Part shown: positions 17,060 through 24,867 of the stretch, piece after piece
Layout of the letters: each line of letters starts with the position of its first letter
How positions within the stretch are numbered: position 1 is the stretch's first letter
NCBI GenBank assembly: GCA_016209035.1
Contig: JACQWX010000095.1
Location: 1-56,216 of the forward strand
Direction: 5' to 3'
Source of the DNA: Elusimicrobiota bacterium
GTDB taxonomy: Bacteria; Elusimicrobiota; Elusimicrobia; UBA1565; UBA9628
Length of the DNA stretch: 56,216 nt
Program-made: the position numbers and the translations under genes
The notes under the pieces: model-generated
Database searches by the model: none
Told to the model about the DNA's origin: nothing
The model's input: only the letters and a program-made list of their open reading frames with translations

Positions 17060-19122
17060 CCCGGCCGGAATTCGTCGAAGTCCCGTTCGCGGTCCCCTTG
17101 GGAACGGCCCGCATGCGGCTCGACGTCTTCCTGGCGCACCGGCTGCGCGGGTACTCGCGCTCCAAGGTCCAGGCCATGATCGCCTCCGAGCGGGTCCGGC
17201 TGAGGGCGCGGTCAACGGCGCCCAGGCAGACCTGTGTGGCGGCCAAGCCGTCCATGAAGGTCGTCGCCGGGGACGCCGTCTTGATCCGGTTCCCTTGGCG
17301 ACCGGACCCCCCCTCCCGGCACGCGGCCTTGGAGGTCCTCTACGAGGACGCGGACATCATCGCCGTTAACAAGCCCGGAGACATCCTCAGCCACCCGACG
17401 GACAAGACCACCAAGGCGAGCGCCACCTGGATCCTCGACAGGCAGTTCGCGGGCTTCAAGCCCCGCCTCATCCACCGGCTCGACCGAGAGACCAGCGGGG
17501 TCCTGCTCTTCGGTAGGAACCCGAGGGCGGCGCGCCTCCTGTCAGGCCAGTTCGAGGGACGGGAAGTCAGGAAGGAGTACTGGGCCATCGCGGCCGGCAG
17601 GTTCACCGCCCGTCGGAAGGTGGTGGACCAGCCGGTGGGCTCCGGCGGGCACGGGATCAGGGTCCGGCAAGGCGTCTGCGACGCCGGGCAGTCGGCCAGG
17701 ACCGAGTTCCGCCTCATCGCCTCGGGCAAGGATGCGTCGCTCGTGGCCGCGGTTCCCCGCACCGGCCGCCTGCACCAGATCCGGGTGCACCTGGCTTGGC
17801 TCGGCCATCCGGTCGTAGGCGACAAGCTCTACACCGGGGATGGGGAGGCCTACCTCAAGGCCTGGCAGGGCGCGGTCGAGGGCGGAGCCCGAGCGCCCCC
17901 TGCGCCATCAGGAAAGGTGTGGGCGGCAGGGGGCGCGATCTGCGAGGAGGACCTGAGGCTGCTCGGGGCCGGCCGGCAGATGCTCCACGCCAAGGTCCTG
18001 GAGCTGCGGCATCCGTCGTCGCGGCGTAGGCTCGTCATCGAGGCTCCCTTGCCCGCGGACTTCAGGGCCTGCATGGAGTCCTTCGGCCTGCGTCCCCGCA
18101 TCCGCGCGCTCATCCCTCTTGCCGCCGCGGCATTCTTGGCCGCCTGCTCGCCGGTCTATGTCGTCAAGTCCGCCTCCGGCCACCTGGGATTCGTCTCCCG
18201 CGCCCGGCCCATCGGCAGGCTCATCGCCGACCCCAAGACCGACGTCCGCACCAGGGAGAAGCTCGAGCTCCTGGCCGAAGCCCGGGAGTTCGCCTTCAAG
18301 GAGATGGGATTAAAGCGCAGCAAGGACTACTCCAAGGTCTCCCGCATCAAGGGTCCCTATGTGAGCTACGTCGTCATGGCGTCGGCCAAGACGAGGTTCA
18401 AGCTGCACGAGTGGTGGTTCCCGTTCGTCGGCCGGGTCCCGTACAAGGGGCACTTCTCGAGGGAAGACGCCGACCGCGAGGCCCTCCGCCTCGCACGCAA
18501 GGGCCTCGACGTCCATGTGGGCGGCGTCTCGGCCTACAACACCCCGCTGCCTTTCGCCGACCCGCTGGCGCACACCCAGTTGGATAACCCTCCGGGAGAG
18601 TTGGCGACCCTCGTCATCCACGAGCTGGTGCACGGCACCCTGTTCTTGAAGGACCAGGTCGATTTCAACGAGGCCGCGGCCACCTTCGCGAGCGTGGCGG
18701 CGGCGGAGGATTTCCTGGCGGCGCGGTTCGGCTCCGGTTCGGCGGAGCTCTCGGAGTACCGGGCCTCGCTGGAGAAGGACCGTCTTTACGCATCGGAGAT
18801 GGAGAAGGTCTACGCCGAGCTCGAATCCCTCTACGCGGCGGGCGGGCTCTCGGAGGCCGAGAAGCTCGACCGGCGCAAGGCCCTCCTGTCTTCGGGTCGC
18901 AGGCACTTAAGCCGCGTGCTCGGCGCGGATGCGGGGGAGCTCAACAACGCGTCCATCCTGGCTCACCGCCTCTACCGGCACGACCTGACCTCTTTCCATG
19001 AGGCGCACGAGCGCCTGGGCCGGCGCTGGAAGGTCACGATCGAATTCCTCATGTCCCTCGACCGGCGGCGGCCGATGGCTGACCTGGAGCGCAGGCTCGC
19101 CGTCCTCAGGGCTGGTACTTGA
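17056..19122 (+). CDS. RluA-type pseudouridine synthase fused to lipoprotein metallopeptidase
   Basis: One uninterrupted 688-codon frame, starting at GTG 17056 (GTGA overlap with the M42 stop), joins two proteins. Residues about 1-340 are an RluA-family synthase: S4 domain (RLDVFLAHRLRGYSRSKV) and catalytic D143 in HRLDRETSG, which would modify uridines in 23S rRNA or tRNA. Residues 340-688 are a PF10023-like putative aminopeptidase with its own lipoprotein signal (hydrophobic run ending LAAC at C364), zinc motif HELVH (522-526) and downstream FNEAAATF. Normally these are separate proteins in different compartments. The 63-nt palindromic element at 17871-17933 adds 21 residues to the synthase. 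Either a membrane-anchored fusion or internal initiation at 18073 is possible. Confidence 0.85.
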   Translation: MTRPEFVEVPFAVPLGTARMRLDVFLAHRLRGYSRSKVQAMIASERVRLRARSTAPRQTCVAAKPSMKVVAGDAVLIRFPWRPDPPSRHAALEVLYEDADIIAVNKPGDILSHPTDKTTKASATWILDRQFAGFKPRLIHRLDRETSGVLLFGRNPRAARLLSGQFEGREVRKEYWAIAAGRFTARRKVVDQPVGSGGHGIRVRQGVCDAGQSARTEFRLIASGKDASLVAAVPRTGRLHQIRVHLAWLGHPVVGDKLYTGDGEAYLKAWQGAVEGGARAPPAPSGKVWAAGGAICEEDLRLLGAGRQMLHAKVLELRHPSSRRRLVIEAPLPADFRACMESFGLRPRIRALIPLAAAAFLAACSPVYVVKSASGHLGFVSRARPIGRLIADPKTDVRTREKLELLAEAREFAFKEMGLKRSKDYSKVSRIKGPYVSYVVMASAKTRFKLHEWWFPFVGRVPYKGHFSREDADREALRLARKGLDVHVGGVSAYNTPLPFADPLAHTQLDNPPGELATLVIHELVHGTLFLKDQVDFNEAAATFASVAAAEDFLAARFGSGSAELSEYRASLEKDRLYASEMEKVYAELESLYAAGGLSEAEKLDRRKALLSSGRRHLSRVLGADAGELNNASILAHRLYRHDLTSFHEAHERLGRRWKVTIEFLMSLDRRRPMADLERRLAVLRAGT
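17871..17933 (-). repeat. 63-nt coding palindromic element, copy B
   Basis: Read on the minus strand it has arms CCCCCTGCCGCC and GGCGCAGGGGG around a 15-nt loop, then a constant tail CGCTCGGGC-TCCGCCC-TCGACCGCG. It lies inside the pseudouridine synthase gene in antisense orientation. It adds 21 codons between KLYTGDGEAYLKAWQ and EEDLRLLGAGRQ without breaking the frame. It is nearly identical to copy A at 37999-38061. Confidence 0.8.
18073..19122 (+). CDS. Alternative: separate lipoprotein aminopeptidase (PF10023-like)
   Basis: If translation restarts inside the fused frame, the ATG at 18073 gives a 349-residue lipoprotein: MESFGLRPRIR, a hydrophobic helix, lipobox LAAC, then the conserved family body (SGHLGFVSRARPI, HEWWFPFVGRVPYKGHF, HELVHGT, FNEAAATF). 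Only a weak CAGGG precedes this ATG, so evidence for independent translation is modest. This is the same DNA as the second half of the fusion entry and is listed as an alternative. Confidence 0.4.
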   Translation: MESFGLRPRIRALIPLAAAAFLAACSPVYVVKSASGHLGFVSRARPIGRLIADPKTDVRTREKLELLAEAREFAFKEMGLKRSKDYSKVSRIKGPYVSYVVMASAKTRFKLHEWWFPFVGRVPYKGHFSREDADREALRLARKGLDVHVGGVSAYNTPLPFADPLAHTQLDNPPGELATLVIHELVHGTLFLKDQVDFNEAAATFASVAAAEDFLAARFGSGSAELSEYRASLEKDRLYASEMEKVYAELESLYAAGGLSEAEKLDRRKALLSSGRRHLSRVLGADAGELNNASILAHRLYRHDLTSFHEAHERLGRRWKVTIEFLMSLDRRRPMADLERRLAVLRAGT

Positions 19123-22100
19123 CGATCCGCTGGATGAAGTCGGTGTTGCCTTTCGGGTCGATGGTCGTGACCCGGATGACGTTCTCGCCTGGCGAAAGGC
19201 CCACCTCCATGGAGAAGTTGCCTTCCTCGTCGAGCCGGACGCGCTTGCCGTTGACCATGACCGAGAGGTTCTCCCGGGCCCGGCCCAGGACCCTGAACTT
19301 GGCCGAGAACGAGACGTCGTTGTCCAGGGCCGGGCGCAGGAGGAGCACCCCCGAGCTGTACTCCTTGGCCGCCGTCAGCGTCGCGGCGCCGAGCACGTAG
19401 AGCTTGGGCGGCCGGGGAGTCCCTCTGGCGCCGAGGAGGTCGATGGGGATGAGCCTCACCCAGTACCGGCCGGGGCCGAGCTTCACGTCTGCGGGCCTGA
19501 TCTTGGTCTCGACCTCGAAGGTCTTCTCCCAGAGGACCGTGCCGAAGTCCTGCGTGTAGGAGAACTGCACGTGGTAGCCCATGAGGGGCATGCCGACGCG
19601 GATGTTAGCGACGTCCACGTAGATGTCCTCGATGCGGGCGGCCGTGGCGACCTCGGACTCGGTCAGGACGGTGGTCGGCTCGGCGAGGCCGTGCTTGGCG
19701 CGCACCACGCGGAAGTCGCCAGTGAACTCGGCGCCCCTGGCTTCGAAGTCGGGCAGGTCGGGCACCTTGAAGGGGGCGGAGGGCGTCGCGCCGAGCCTTA
19801 CCTCGGTCGCCATGCCGGCGTCCACGTCGACGCTCTTGCCCTGCGCTTTCACGGTGGCCCTGCCCTTGTAGACCTTGACCTGGGTGCTCAAGTCGCCCTT
19901 CACCTGGGCCGCATACGAGGTATCGGCGGTGCGGGGCGTGATCTCGGCCGAGACGGTCACCACCTTGGCCCTGCCGACGAAGACCCCCCCGCTGCGCAGG
20001 AACACGTCATAGTCCTTCTTGATGGGCCTGATGATGGCCATGGAGTTGGCGTCGACCTGCAGGATGCCCTGGTCGATGAAGTTCACCCTGGTCATGGAGT
20101 CCTCGAGGGTCCTGACCGCGTCGTCCCTCAGGAGCTGCAGGCCCACGTCGGCCGGCTTCCACTCCGGCGTGTCGCGGCGGCGGAAGAGCACGTTGTTCTT
20201 CTTCTGCACGACCTTGGCGGCGCGCAGGTCCGGCTTGATGAGGATGTTCGGGACCTTGAGGACCATGCCGGGCAAGGCCACGGCGGGGTCCTTGGACGGC
20301 AGGCGGTTGTGCTTGAGTATCTCGTCCCAGCGCTTGGGGTCCTTCAGCCAGGTGTTGGCGATGCTCCACAGGGTGTCGCCCGGCTTGACCGGGATGTCTT
20401 GGAGTTCCATCGGCTCAGCGGCGCACGCGCCGCGGCCTGGGCCAGAGGCCCGGGGGTCGCGCACGGCCGAAGGCCAGCATGCCGCGGCGAAGGCGGCCGC
20501 CGCCAAGAGGCAGGCCCGCGCGCGCGGGAGCCTACCTCCGAGGACGGACCGGCGGCCGACCGCGAGCAAGACGAGAGCCGTGAGCGCGGTCACGGCGAGG
20601 CCGACCCGGAAGGATGCCGGGCCGTAGGCGAACGCGACCTCATGCGTGCCGGCCGGCACCGACACGGCCATGAAGGCGTCCTCCCAGCGTTCGAGCCGCG
20701 CAGGAGCCGAGTCGACGCGGACCCGCCAACCGGGATAGTGCATCTCCGAGAAGACGAGCGTGACCGGCTTGGGCGAAGTCACGCTCGCGGCCGCCCTGCC
20801 GGGCCGCCGATCGAGGATCCGGACAACCGCGTCGTCTGCTCCGGAGGCGAAGAGACGGGGCCGGGCGGCCGCGCCGCGCTCCAGGCTCATCAAGCCGCGT
20901 CCGACGCGCGCCGCTCTCTCGTTGATGTCGACCACCAAGCCGATGCCGGCCCATTCGCGCAGCTCCGGCCGGGCCTTCGGGCCGGCCAGCCGGGCCCGAT
21001 ATCGGTCGGCGGACTCCAGGCGCATGGTCTGGAAGTCGCTGACCTCCTCCAGGCCGAAGGCCATCCCGTAGGAAGGCGCGAGGTATTCCTTCATCAGGAG
21101 GTAGTCCTCCGGGGTCTCCAGCGTCCCTCTGCTCCACAAGCGCATCAGGCGTTCCGTGTGAAGGATCCGAGCGCCCGGAGGGAGCGTTCTCGCCAAATTC
21201 GCGAGCGCGGGGGTGTCGGTGAGGAATTCCGGCCGAGCCCACGCGGATTTGGGCGGCTGGGCGAAGACCAGCAGGTCGAGGCCCACGGCCGCGACCGCGG
21301 CCCACGCCCATGCGCGGCTGCGAATTCGGGCCGTGCCGGCCGCGGCCAGCAGGGTCAGGCCCCCGGCAGCCAGGAGCAGCCAGTTGTTCGGGAAGCGGAA
21401 CAGATGCAGGAAATGCAGATGCCGGTAGCCGGGCAGATGCGCGCCCAGGCTGGCGAGCAGGCAGGCCGCGACCACGACGGCGGTCAGCCTCTCCCGCAAG
21501 CCTCCCTTCCATGTCCCCCACGCCGCCAGCGCGAGGGCGCCGGCGCCGACGTAGAAGCAGACCATGGCCGGGTCGCCCGTCATCCCGGGGCGCAGCAGGT
21601 ACCACTGCGGGACGAGGAGGCTCTTCAGGAGCTGGGGGAACGGGATGGAGAACTGGGCCGCGTACTCGGGCTTAAGCACCACCCCTCGGCTGGAATGGGC
21701 GAGGAACTCCAGGAACGGCAGGAATTGGACCGCGGCGAGCCCCAGGGCGGCGCACCCCGCCCTCGCCAGGTCCTTCACTCCGTCGCGGCCTCCGGCCAGG
21801 GCCAAGCCCAGGCTCGCCAGCACGGTCATGATGCTGAACGAGGGGTATCCCGCCAGCCACTGGCAGGCGAAGGCGACGCCCATACCCATCCAGGAGCCCG
21901 CCGCCTGGAAATAGAGCACGACCGGCAGCCAGGAGGCCGCCGCGAGGTTGTGCGGGAATACGACCCGGACCATGAAGAAGGCGTTGAGCGTCCCGACCAG
22001 GGCGGCGGCGGCCCCCTCAGGCGAGAGGAGAACGGCCCGCGCCTCCCGACTTCCGTACCAGCGGCGGGCGAGCGCCGCCCAGAAGAAGCCCGCGAGCAGG

Positions 22101-22411
22101 GTGTGCGCCACGACCCAGGTCCTCATGAAGTCCGCGAAGTCCGGCAGCGCCGTCAGGAGCCACTGCACGGGGTACAGGGCCGATGTGATGGGGTCGGCCA
22201 GGTAGGGGGTGCCCATGTTGCGCAGGGGATTCCATAGCGGAAGGCCGCCCTCGACCCACAGGGAGCGCGCCAGGCGCCAGTTGGGGAAGGTCACGCAGAG
22301 CACGTTGCCGTCCATCGGCACCAGGCCTTCGAGGAGCAGGCGCCGCCACGCCAGGGCCCCGACGACCACGGCGGCGCACCCGAGGGTCCGCATTGAAACC
22401 GCGCCCGGCAT
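19106..22411 (-). CDS. YfhO-like membrane protein fused to LysM-FecR surface protein
   Basis: A single 1101-codon frame. Residues about 1-620 are a polytopic YfhO/GT-C-like protein with many membrane helices and an extracytoplasmic C-terminal beta domain. After a last helix comes a second signal-like segment (RARACLLAAAAFAAACWPSA, about 630-650). A LysM domain follows (about 671-725; GDTLWSIANTWLKD), then a FecR-type domain (about 726-870; RVNFIDQGILQVDANS) and Ig-like C-terminal modules (NGKRVRLDEEGNFSMEVGL). The topology is consistent with a true fusion, since the second helix would export the LysM-FecR part to bind peptidoglycan. A lost stop codon between two former genes is the alternative. 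The start lies in an arm of palindromic element 3. Confidence 0.82.
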   Translation of the reverse strand: MPGAVSMRTLGCAAVVVGALAWRRLLLEGLVPMDGNVLCVTFPNWRLARSLWVEGGLPLWNPLRNMGTPYLADPITSALYPVQWLLTALPDFADFMRTWVVAHTLLAGFFWAALARRWYGSREARAVLLSPEGAAAALVGTLNAFFMVRVVFPHNLAAASWLPVVLYFQAAGSWMGMGVAFACQWLAGYPSFSIMTVLASLGLALAGGRDGVKDLARAGCAALGLAAVQFLPFLEFLAHSSRGVVLKPEYAAQFSIPFPQLLKSLLVPQWYLLRPGMTGDPAMVCFYVGAGALALAAWGTWKGGLRERLTAVVVAACLLASLGAHLPGYRHLHFLHLFRFPNNWLLLAAGGLTLLAAAGTARIRSRAWAWAAVAAVGLDLLVFAQPPKSAWARPEFLTDTPALANLARTLPPGARILHTERLMRLWSRGTLETPEDYLLMKEYLAPSYGMAFGLEEVSDFQTMRLESADRYRARLAGPKARPELREWAGIGLVVDINERAARVGRGLMSLERGAAARPRLFASGADDAVVRILDRRPGRAAASVTSPKPVTLVFSEMHYPGWRVRVDSAPARLERWEDAFMAVSVPAGTHEVAFAYGPASFRVGLAVTALTALVLLAVGRRSVLGGRLPRARACLLAAAAFAAACWPSAVRDPRASGPGRGACAAEPMELQDIPVKPGDTLWSIANTWLKDPKRWDEILKHNRLPSKDPAVALPGMVLKVPNILIKPDLRAAKVVQKKNNVLFRRRDTPEWKPADVGLQLLRDDAVRTLEDSMTRVNFIDQGILQVDANSMAIIRPIKKDYDVFLRSGGVFVGRAKVVTVSAEITPRTADTSYAAQVKGDLSTQVKVYKGRATVKAQGKSVDVDAGMATEVRLGATPSAPFKVPDLPDFEARGAEFTGDFRVVRAKHGLAEPTTVLTESEVATAARIEDIYVDVANIRVGMPLMGYHVQFSYTQDFGTVLWEKTFEVETKIRPADVKLGPGRYWVRLIPIDLLGARGTPRPPKLYVLGAATLTAAKEYSSGVLLLRPALDNDVSFSAKFRVLGRARENLSVMVNGKRVRLDEEGNFSMEVGLSPGENVIRVTTIDPKGNTDFIQRIVKYQP

Positions 22412-22476
22412 TGTATTTTGTTGTATTTTGCATTTATCCTAGAGAAATGTAAAATACAAAATACAATGCCAGGCGC
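22401..22476. repeat. Palindromic element 3 containing both divergent start codons
   Basis: Imperfect inverted repeat: a 15-bp perfect block (GGCATTGTATTTTGT on the left arm), a 3-nt insertion in the left arm, further pairing, and a loop around 22436-22444. Outer ends pair as GCGCC/GGCGC after one mismatch. The ATG of the YfhO fusion (22411, minus) and the ATG of the YdcF-like gene (22466, plus) both lie in the arms, so both proteins begin MPGA. The AT-rich centre may hold both promoters. Confidence 0.75.
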
Positions 22477-23104
22477 CATTCGGGGCAGGCGGCTCCTCTG
22501 GGCCGCGCTGACGGCGGGCCTCCTCGGGTTCGTCGCCGCAGCCGTCTCCCTCCCGTCCGTGATCGGTTGGTGGTTGGATTTCTCCGATGAGCCCGAGCGT
22601 TCCGATCTCATGGTGGTGCTCTGCGGGCAGGAGTACTCCCGAGCCCTCTACGCGGCGGAGCTCTTCAAGAAAGGATATGCGCCCGAAGTCTGGCTGGCCC
22701 GGAGCGTGTTGGAGAGGTCCGTCGTCTTGGCCAACAGCCTGGGCGTGAAGGTCCCTAATGAGGACGAGGTCATGGAGGCGATCCTCCTGCGGCAGGGCGT
22801 GCCGAGACAGAGACTCAAGCGCTACGGCCGGGAGGTGGTCAGCACGGTCGGCGAGGCGAGGGCCCTCCGGGAGGCTGCCGTCCTGGACGGCAGGGAGGTC
22901 CTGGTAGTCACTTCGCGCTATCACGCGCGGCGTTCCAAGATGGTCTTCCAAGAGACTTTTCCGCGGGCCGTGGTGCGCGTGGCGGCCTCGCCCCATGATC
23001 CGTTCACCAGGCGCTGGTGGACGAGGCGGGATTTGGCCAGGCAGGGGGTCCTGGAAGCCGCCAAGACCGCGTACTACCTCCTGGGCGGTTCCTTCAGCCC
23101 ATGA
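22466..23104 (+). CDS. YdcF/SanA-like DUF218 membrane protein
   Basis: The 212-residue protein has an N-terminal membrane anchor (LLWAALTAGLLGFVAAAVSL) and a DUF218-type Rossmann-like domain facing outward: SDLMVVLCGQEYSRALYAAELFKKG, then a central segment and VLVVTSRYHARRSKMVF near the end. Family members (SanA, ElyC, YdcF) act in envelope maintenance, but the enzyme activity is poorly defined. The start is taken at 22466 inside palindromic element 3. It is divergent from the YfhO-LysM gene. Confidence 0.8.
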   Translation: MPGAIRGRRLLWAALTAGLLGFVAAAVSLPSVIGWWLDFSDEPERSDLMVVLCGQEYSRALYAAELFKKGYAPEVWLARSVLERSVVLANSLGVKVPNEDEVMEAILLRQGVPRQRLKRYGREVVSTVGEARALREAAVLDGREVLVVTSRYHARRSKMVFQETFPRAVVRVAASPHDPFTRRWWTRRDLARQGVLEAAKTAYYLLGGSFSP

Positions 23105-23144
23105 CGGCGGTCATCCGCTCGCGTTGCCCGCCGTCACGAACCGC

Positions 23145-23173
23145 TTGTGCCCGCGGACCGAATATCCTATGAT
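23145..23173 (+). promoter_or_regulatory. Promoter TTGTGC-N17-TATGAT
   Basis: A -35-like TTGTGC (23145-23150) and a -10 TATGAT (23168-23173) are separated by 17 nt. The start codon ATG at 23181 is 7 nt beyond the -10 box, so transcription should begin at or next to the ATG. This is the clearest leaderless promoter in the window. Confidence 0.6.
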
Positions 23174-23180
23174 AGACACA

Positions 23181-23519
23181 ATGCATAGAAGGAAGACTGT
23201 CGTGCTCAAGACCGAAACGAAGCCCGTCACGACCACTCCGAAGAACGAGACGTCGCTCACCATCGACTACCCTCGGCCCAACGAGAAGGTCAACCCGGGT
23301 CACTACGCCATCCGCATCACGGCGACGGGAGGGACTCCCTGCGTCATGGCCTCCATCGACGCCGGCGAGTTCGCCTCCTGCCGCTATGACAACGGCTACT
23401 GGTGGTTCGATTGGCAGGCGACCTCTGGCCGTCACTCCGTCGTGGCCAGGACGTCCGACTCCGCCGTCGAGACCCGCGCGCGCCGCTTCGAGGTCGTAAG
23501 CTCCGGCAATCACAACTAA
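23181..23519 (+). CDS. Small Ig-like-fold protein, uncharacterised
   Basis: 112 residues from the ATG at 23181, which is chosen over the in-frame ATG at 23169 because the latter overlaps the -10 box. A basic, threonine-rich N-terminus is followed by one Ig-like beta domain with conserved-looking aromatic and cysteine positions (IDYPRPNEKVNPGHYAIRI, CVMASIDAGEFASC, YWWFDW). No signal peptide is seen. Function unknown; carbohydrate or envelope binding is only a guess. Confidence 0.65.
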   Translation: MHRRKTVVLKTETKPVTTTPKNETSLTIDYPRPNEKVNPGHYAIRITATGGTPCVMASIDAGEFASCRYDNGYWWFDWQATSGRHSVVARTSDSAVETRARRFEVVSSGNHN

Positions 23520-23633
23520 GCCGGCGATCCGTTCCAGTCGTCGCAGGTGATCGGCCTCCCTTCCCTTGGCCCTTGGTCGAGGGAAGGAAGGCGCTGTTTT
23601 TGGCTCCTAGCGCGCCTTGATATCATACCGTTC

Positions 23634-24836
23634 GTGAGAATTGTCGCGGCTGTCGCCCTTGCGTGGTGGTGGTTTTCCCCTGCCCTGGCCGGCGAAGCCT
23701 CCCCACCTGCCGCCAAGGCCCCCAAGACGAGGGAGTTGAGACGCTCGGCCCTCGCGGGCTCGACCACGGCCCAGTACGAGCTGGGCGTCAGGCTGCACGG
23801 CCTGGGCCGCGGCCGAAAGAACGCCGAGGCCGCGCAGTGGCTGAGGAAAGCGGCGGCCTCGGGCCTCGCCGAGGCGCAGAACAGCCTGGGCGTCATGTAC
23901 CTCGACGGCGAGGGGGTCGCGAGGGACTACGCGGAGGCGCATCTGTGGCTGCGCAAGGCCGCGGACCAGGGCCTTCCCAAGGCGGCGTTCAACCTCGGCG
24001 CCATGTACATGGAGGGCAAGGGTGTGTCGAAGGACGAGGCCGCGGCCAGGGAGTGGTTCGCAAAGGCGGCGGCCTCGGGCGACGCTGACTCCCAGTTCAA
24101 CCTGGGGGTGGTGCACCGCGCGGGCTTGGGCGTGCCCGCCGACCCGGTCGGGGCGCGCGGCTGGTTCGAGAAGGCCTCGGCCCAGGGCCTCGTGCTGGCC
24201 CAGACCGCCCTGGCCGAGATGTGCCTGCGGGGCGAGGGCGGTCCCAAGGAGCCGGGCCGCGCCACGGCCCTGCTGCAGAGCGCGGCGTTGAAAGGCCACG
24301 GCCGGGCCCAGTATGGCCTGGGGTTGGTGTATTACTTCGGCGGCGGGCCCAAGTCCCGACCAGGTGAGGCCGTCCGATGGCTGGAGAAGGCGGCGGCGCA
24401 GGGGGTGCCCGAGGCGATGACGGCCCTGGGGTTGGCCTACTACGAGGGCGCGGCCGTCAAGCGGGACTATTCCCGCGCCCGGCGGTGGTTCCAGCGGGCC
24501 TCCGCTCTCGGCCAGTTCCAGGCCCTCTACAACCTGGCCACGATGTACCGGGACGGGGAGGGCGTCAAGGAAGACTTGGGCCTGGCCCGGAAGCTCTACC
24601 GCGAGGCCGCCCTCCTTGGGGACGCCGATTCCCAGTACCAGCTCGGGCTGATGCATTTCGACGGCAAGGGCGTCCCGAAGGACCGGGTCGAGGCCTATGT
24701 CTGGATCGCCATGGCTGCCGAGCGGGACCATTCCTCCGCGAGGATGCTCGCTGAGGACCTCCTCGCTGAGATCGGTCCCGACGGCGTGGCGGCGGCGCGG
24801 GAAAGGACGGGATTGCTCCAAAAAGAGGTAAAATAG
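23634..24836 (+). CDS. Secreted Sel1-repeat protein
   Basis: The GTG at 23634 follows TATCAT by 7 nt and opens a signal peptide (VRIVAAVALAWWWFSPALAG), so it is preferred over the longer frame. The 400-residue product is almost entirely Sel1-like repeats, about ten of 36 residues with the pattern AxWLRKAAxxGxAxAQxxLGxMY-x-G-x-GV. Such solenoids mediate protein contacts in the periplasm or envelope. Its stop lies inside the left end of palindromic element 2, and the glycogen operon begins right after. Confidence 0.85.
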   Translation: MRIVAAVALAWWWFSPALAGEASPPAAKAPKTRELRRSALAGSTTAQYELGVRLHGLGRGRKNAEAAQWLRKAAASGLAEAQNSLGVMYLDGEGVARDYAEAHLWLRKAADQGLPKAAFNLGAMYMEGKGVSKDEAAAREWFAKAAASGDADSQFNLGVVHRAGLGVPADPVGARGWFEKASAQGLVLAQTALAEMCLRGEGGPKEPGRATALLQSAALKGHGRAQYGLGLVYYFGGGPKSRPGEAVRWLEKAAAQGVPEAMTALGLAYYEGAAVKRDYSRARRWFQRASALGQFQALYNLATMYRDGEGVKEDLGLARKLYREAALLGDADSQYQLGLMHFDGKGVPKDRVEAYVWIAMAAERDHSSARMLAEDLLAEIGPDGVAAARERTGLLQKEVK

Positions 24837-24867
24837 GCGCCTGGCCTTGAATTCAAGGCCAGGCACC
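24836..24867. repeat. Palindromic element 2, abutting the GH57 start
   Basis: A 26-nt perfect palindrome (24839-24864; half-site GCCTGGCCTTGAA) extended by a C-A mismatch and GG/CC. The left end reads GGCGCCTGGC. The right end ACC is followed immediately by the ATG of the GH57 gene at 24868, so an RNA hairpin would sit directly against the start codon. Confidence 0.75.

Noticed and set aside
18998-22237. 1079-codon plus-strand frame opposite the YfhO-LysM gene
   Set aside because: Shadow of the minus-strand gene; only polar residues, no domains.
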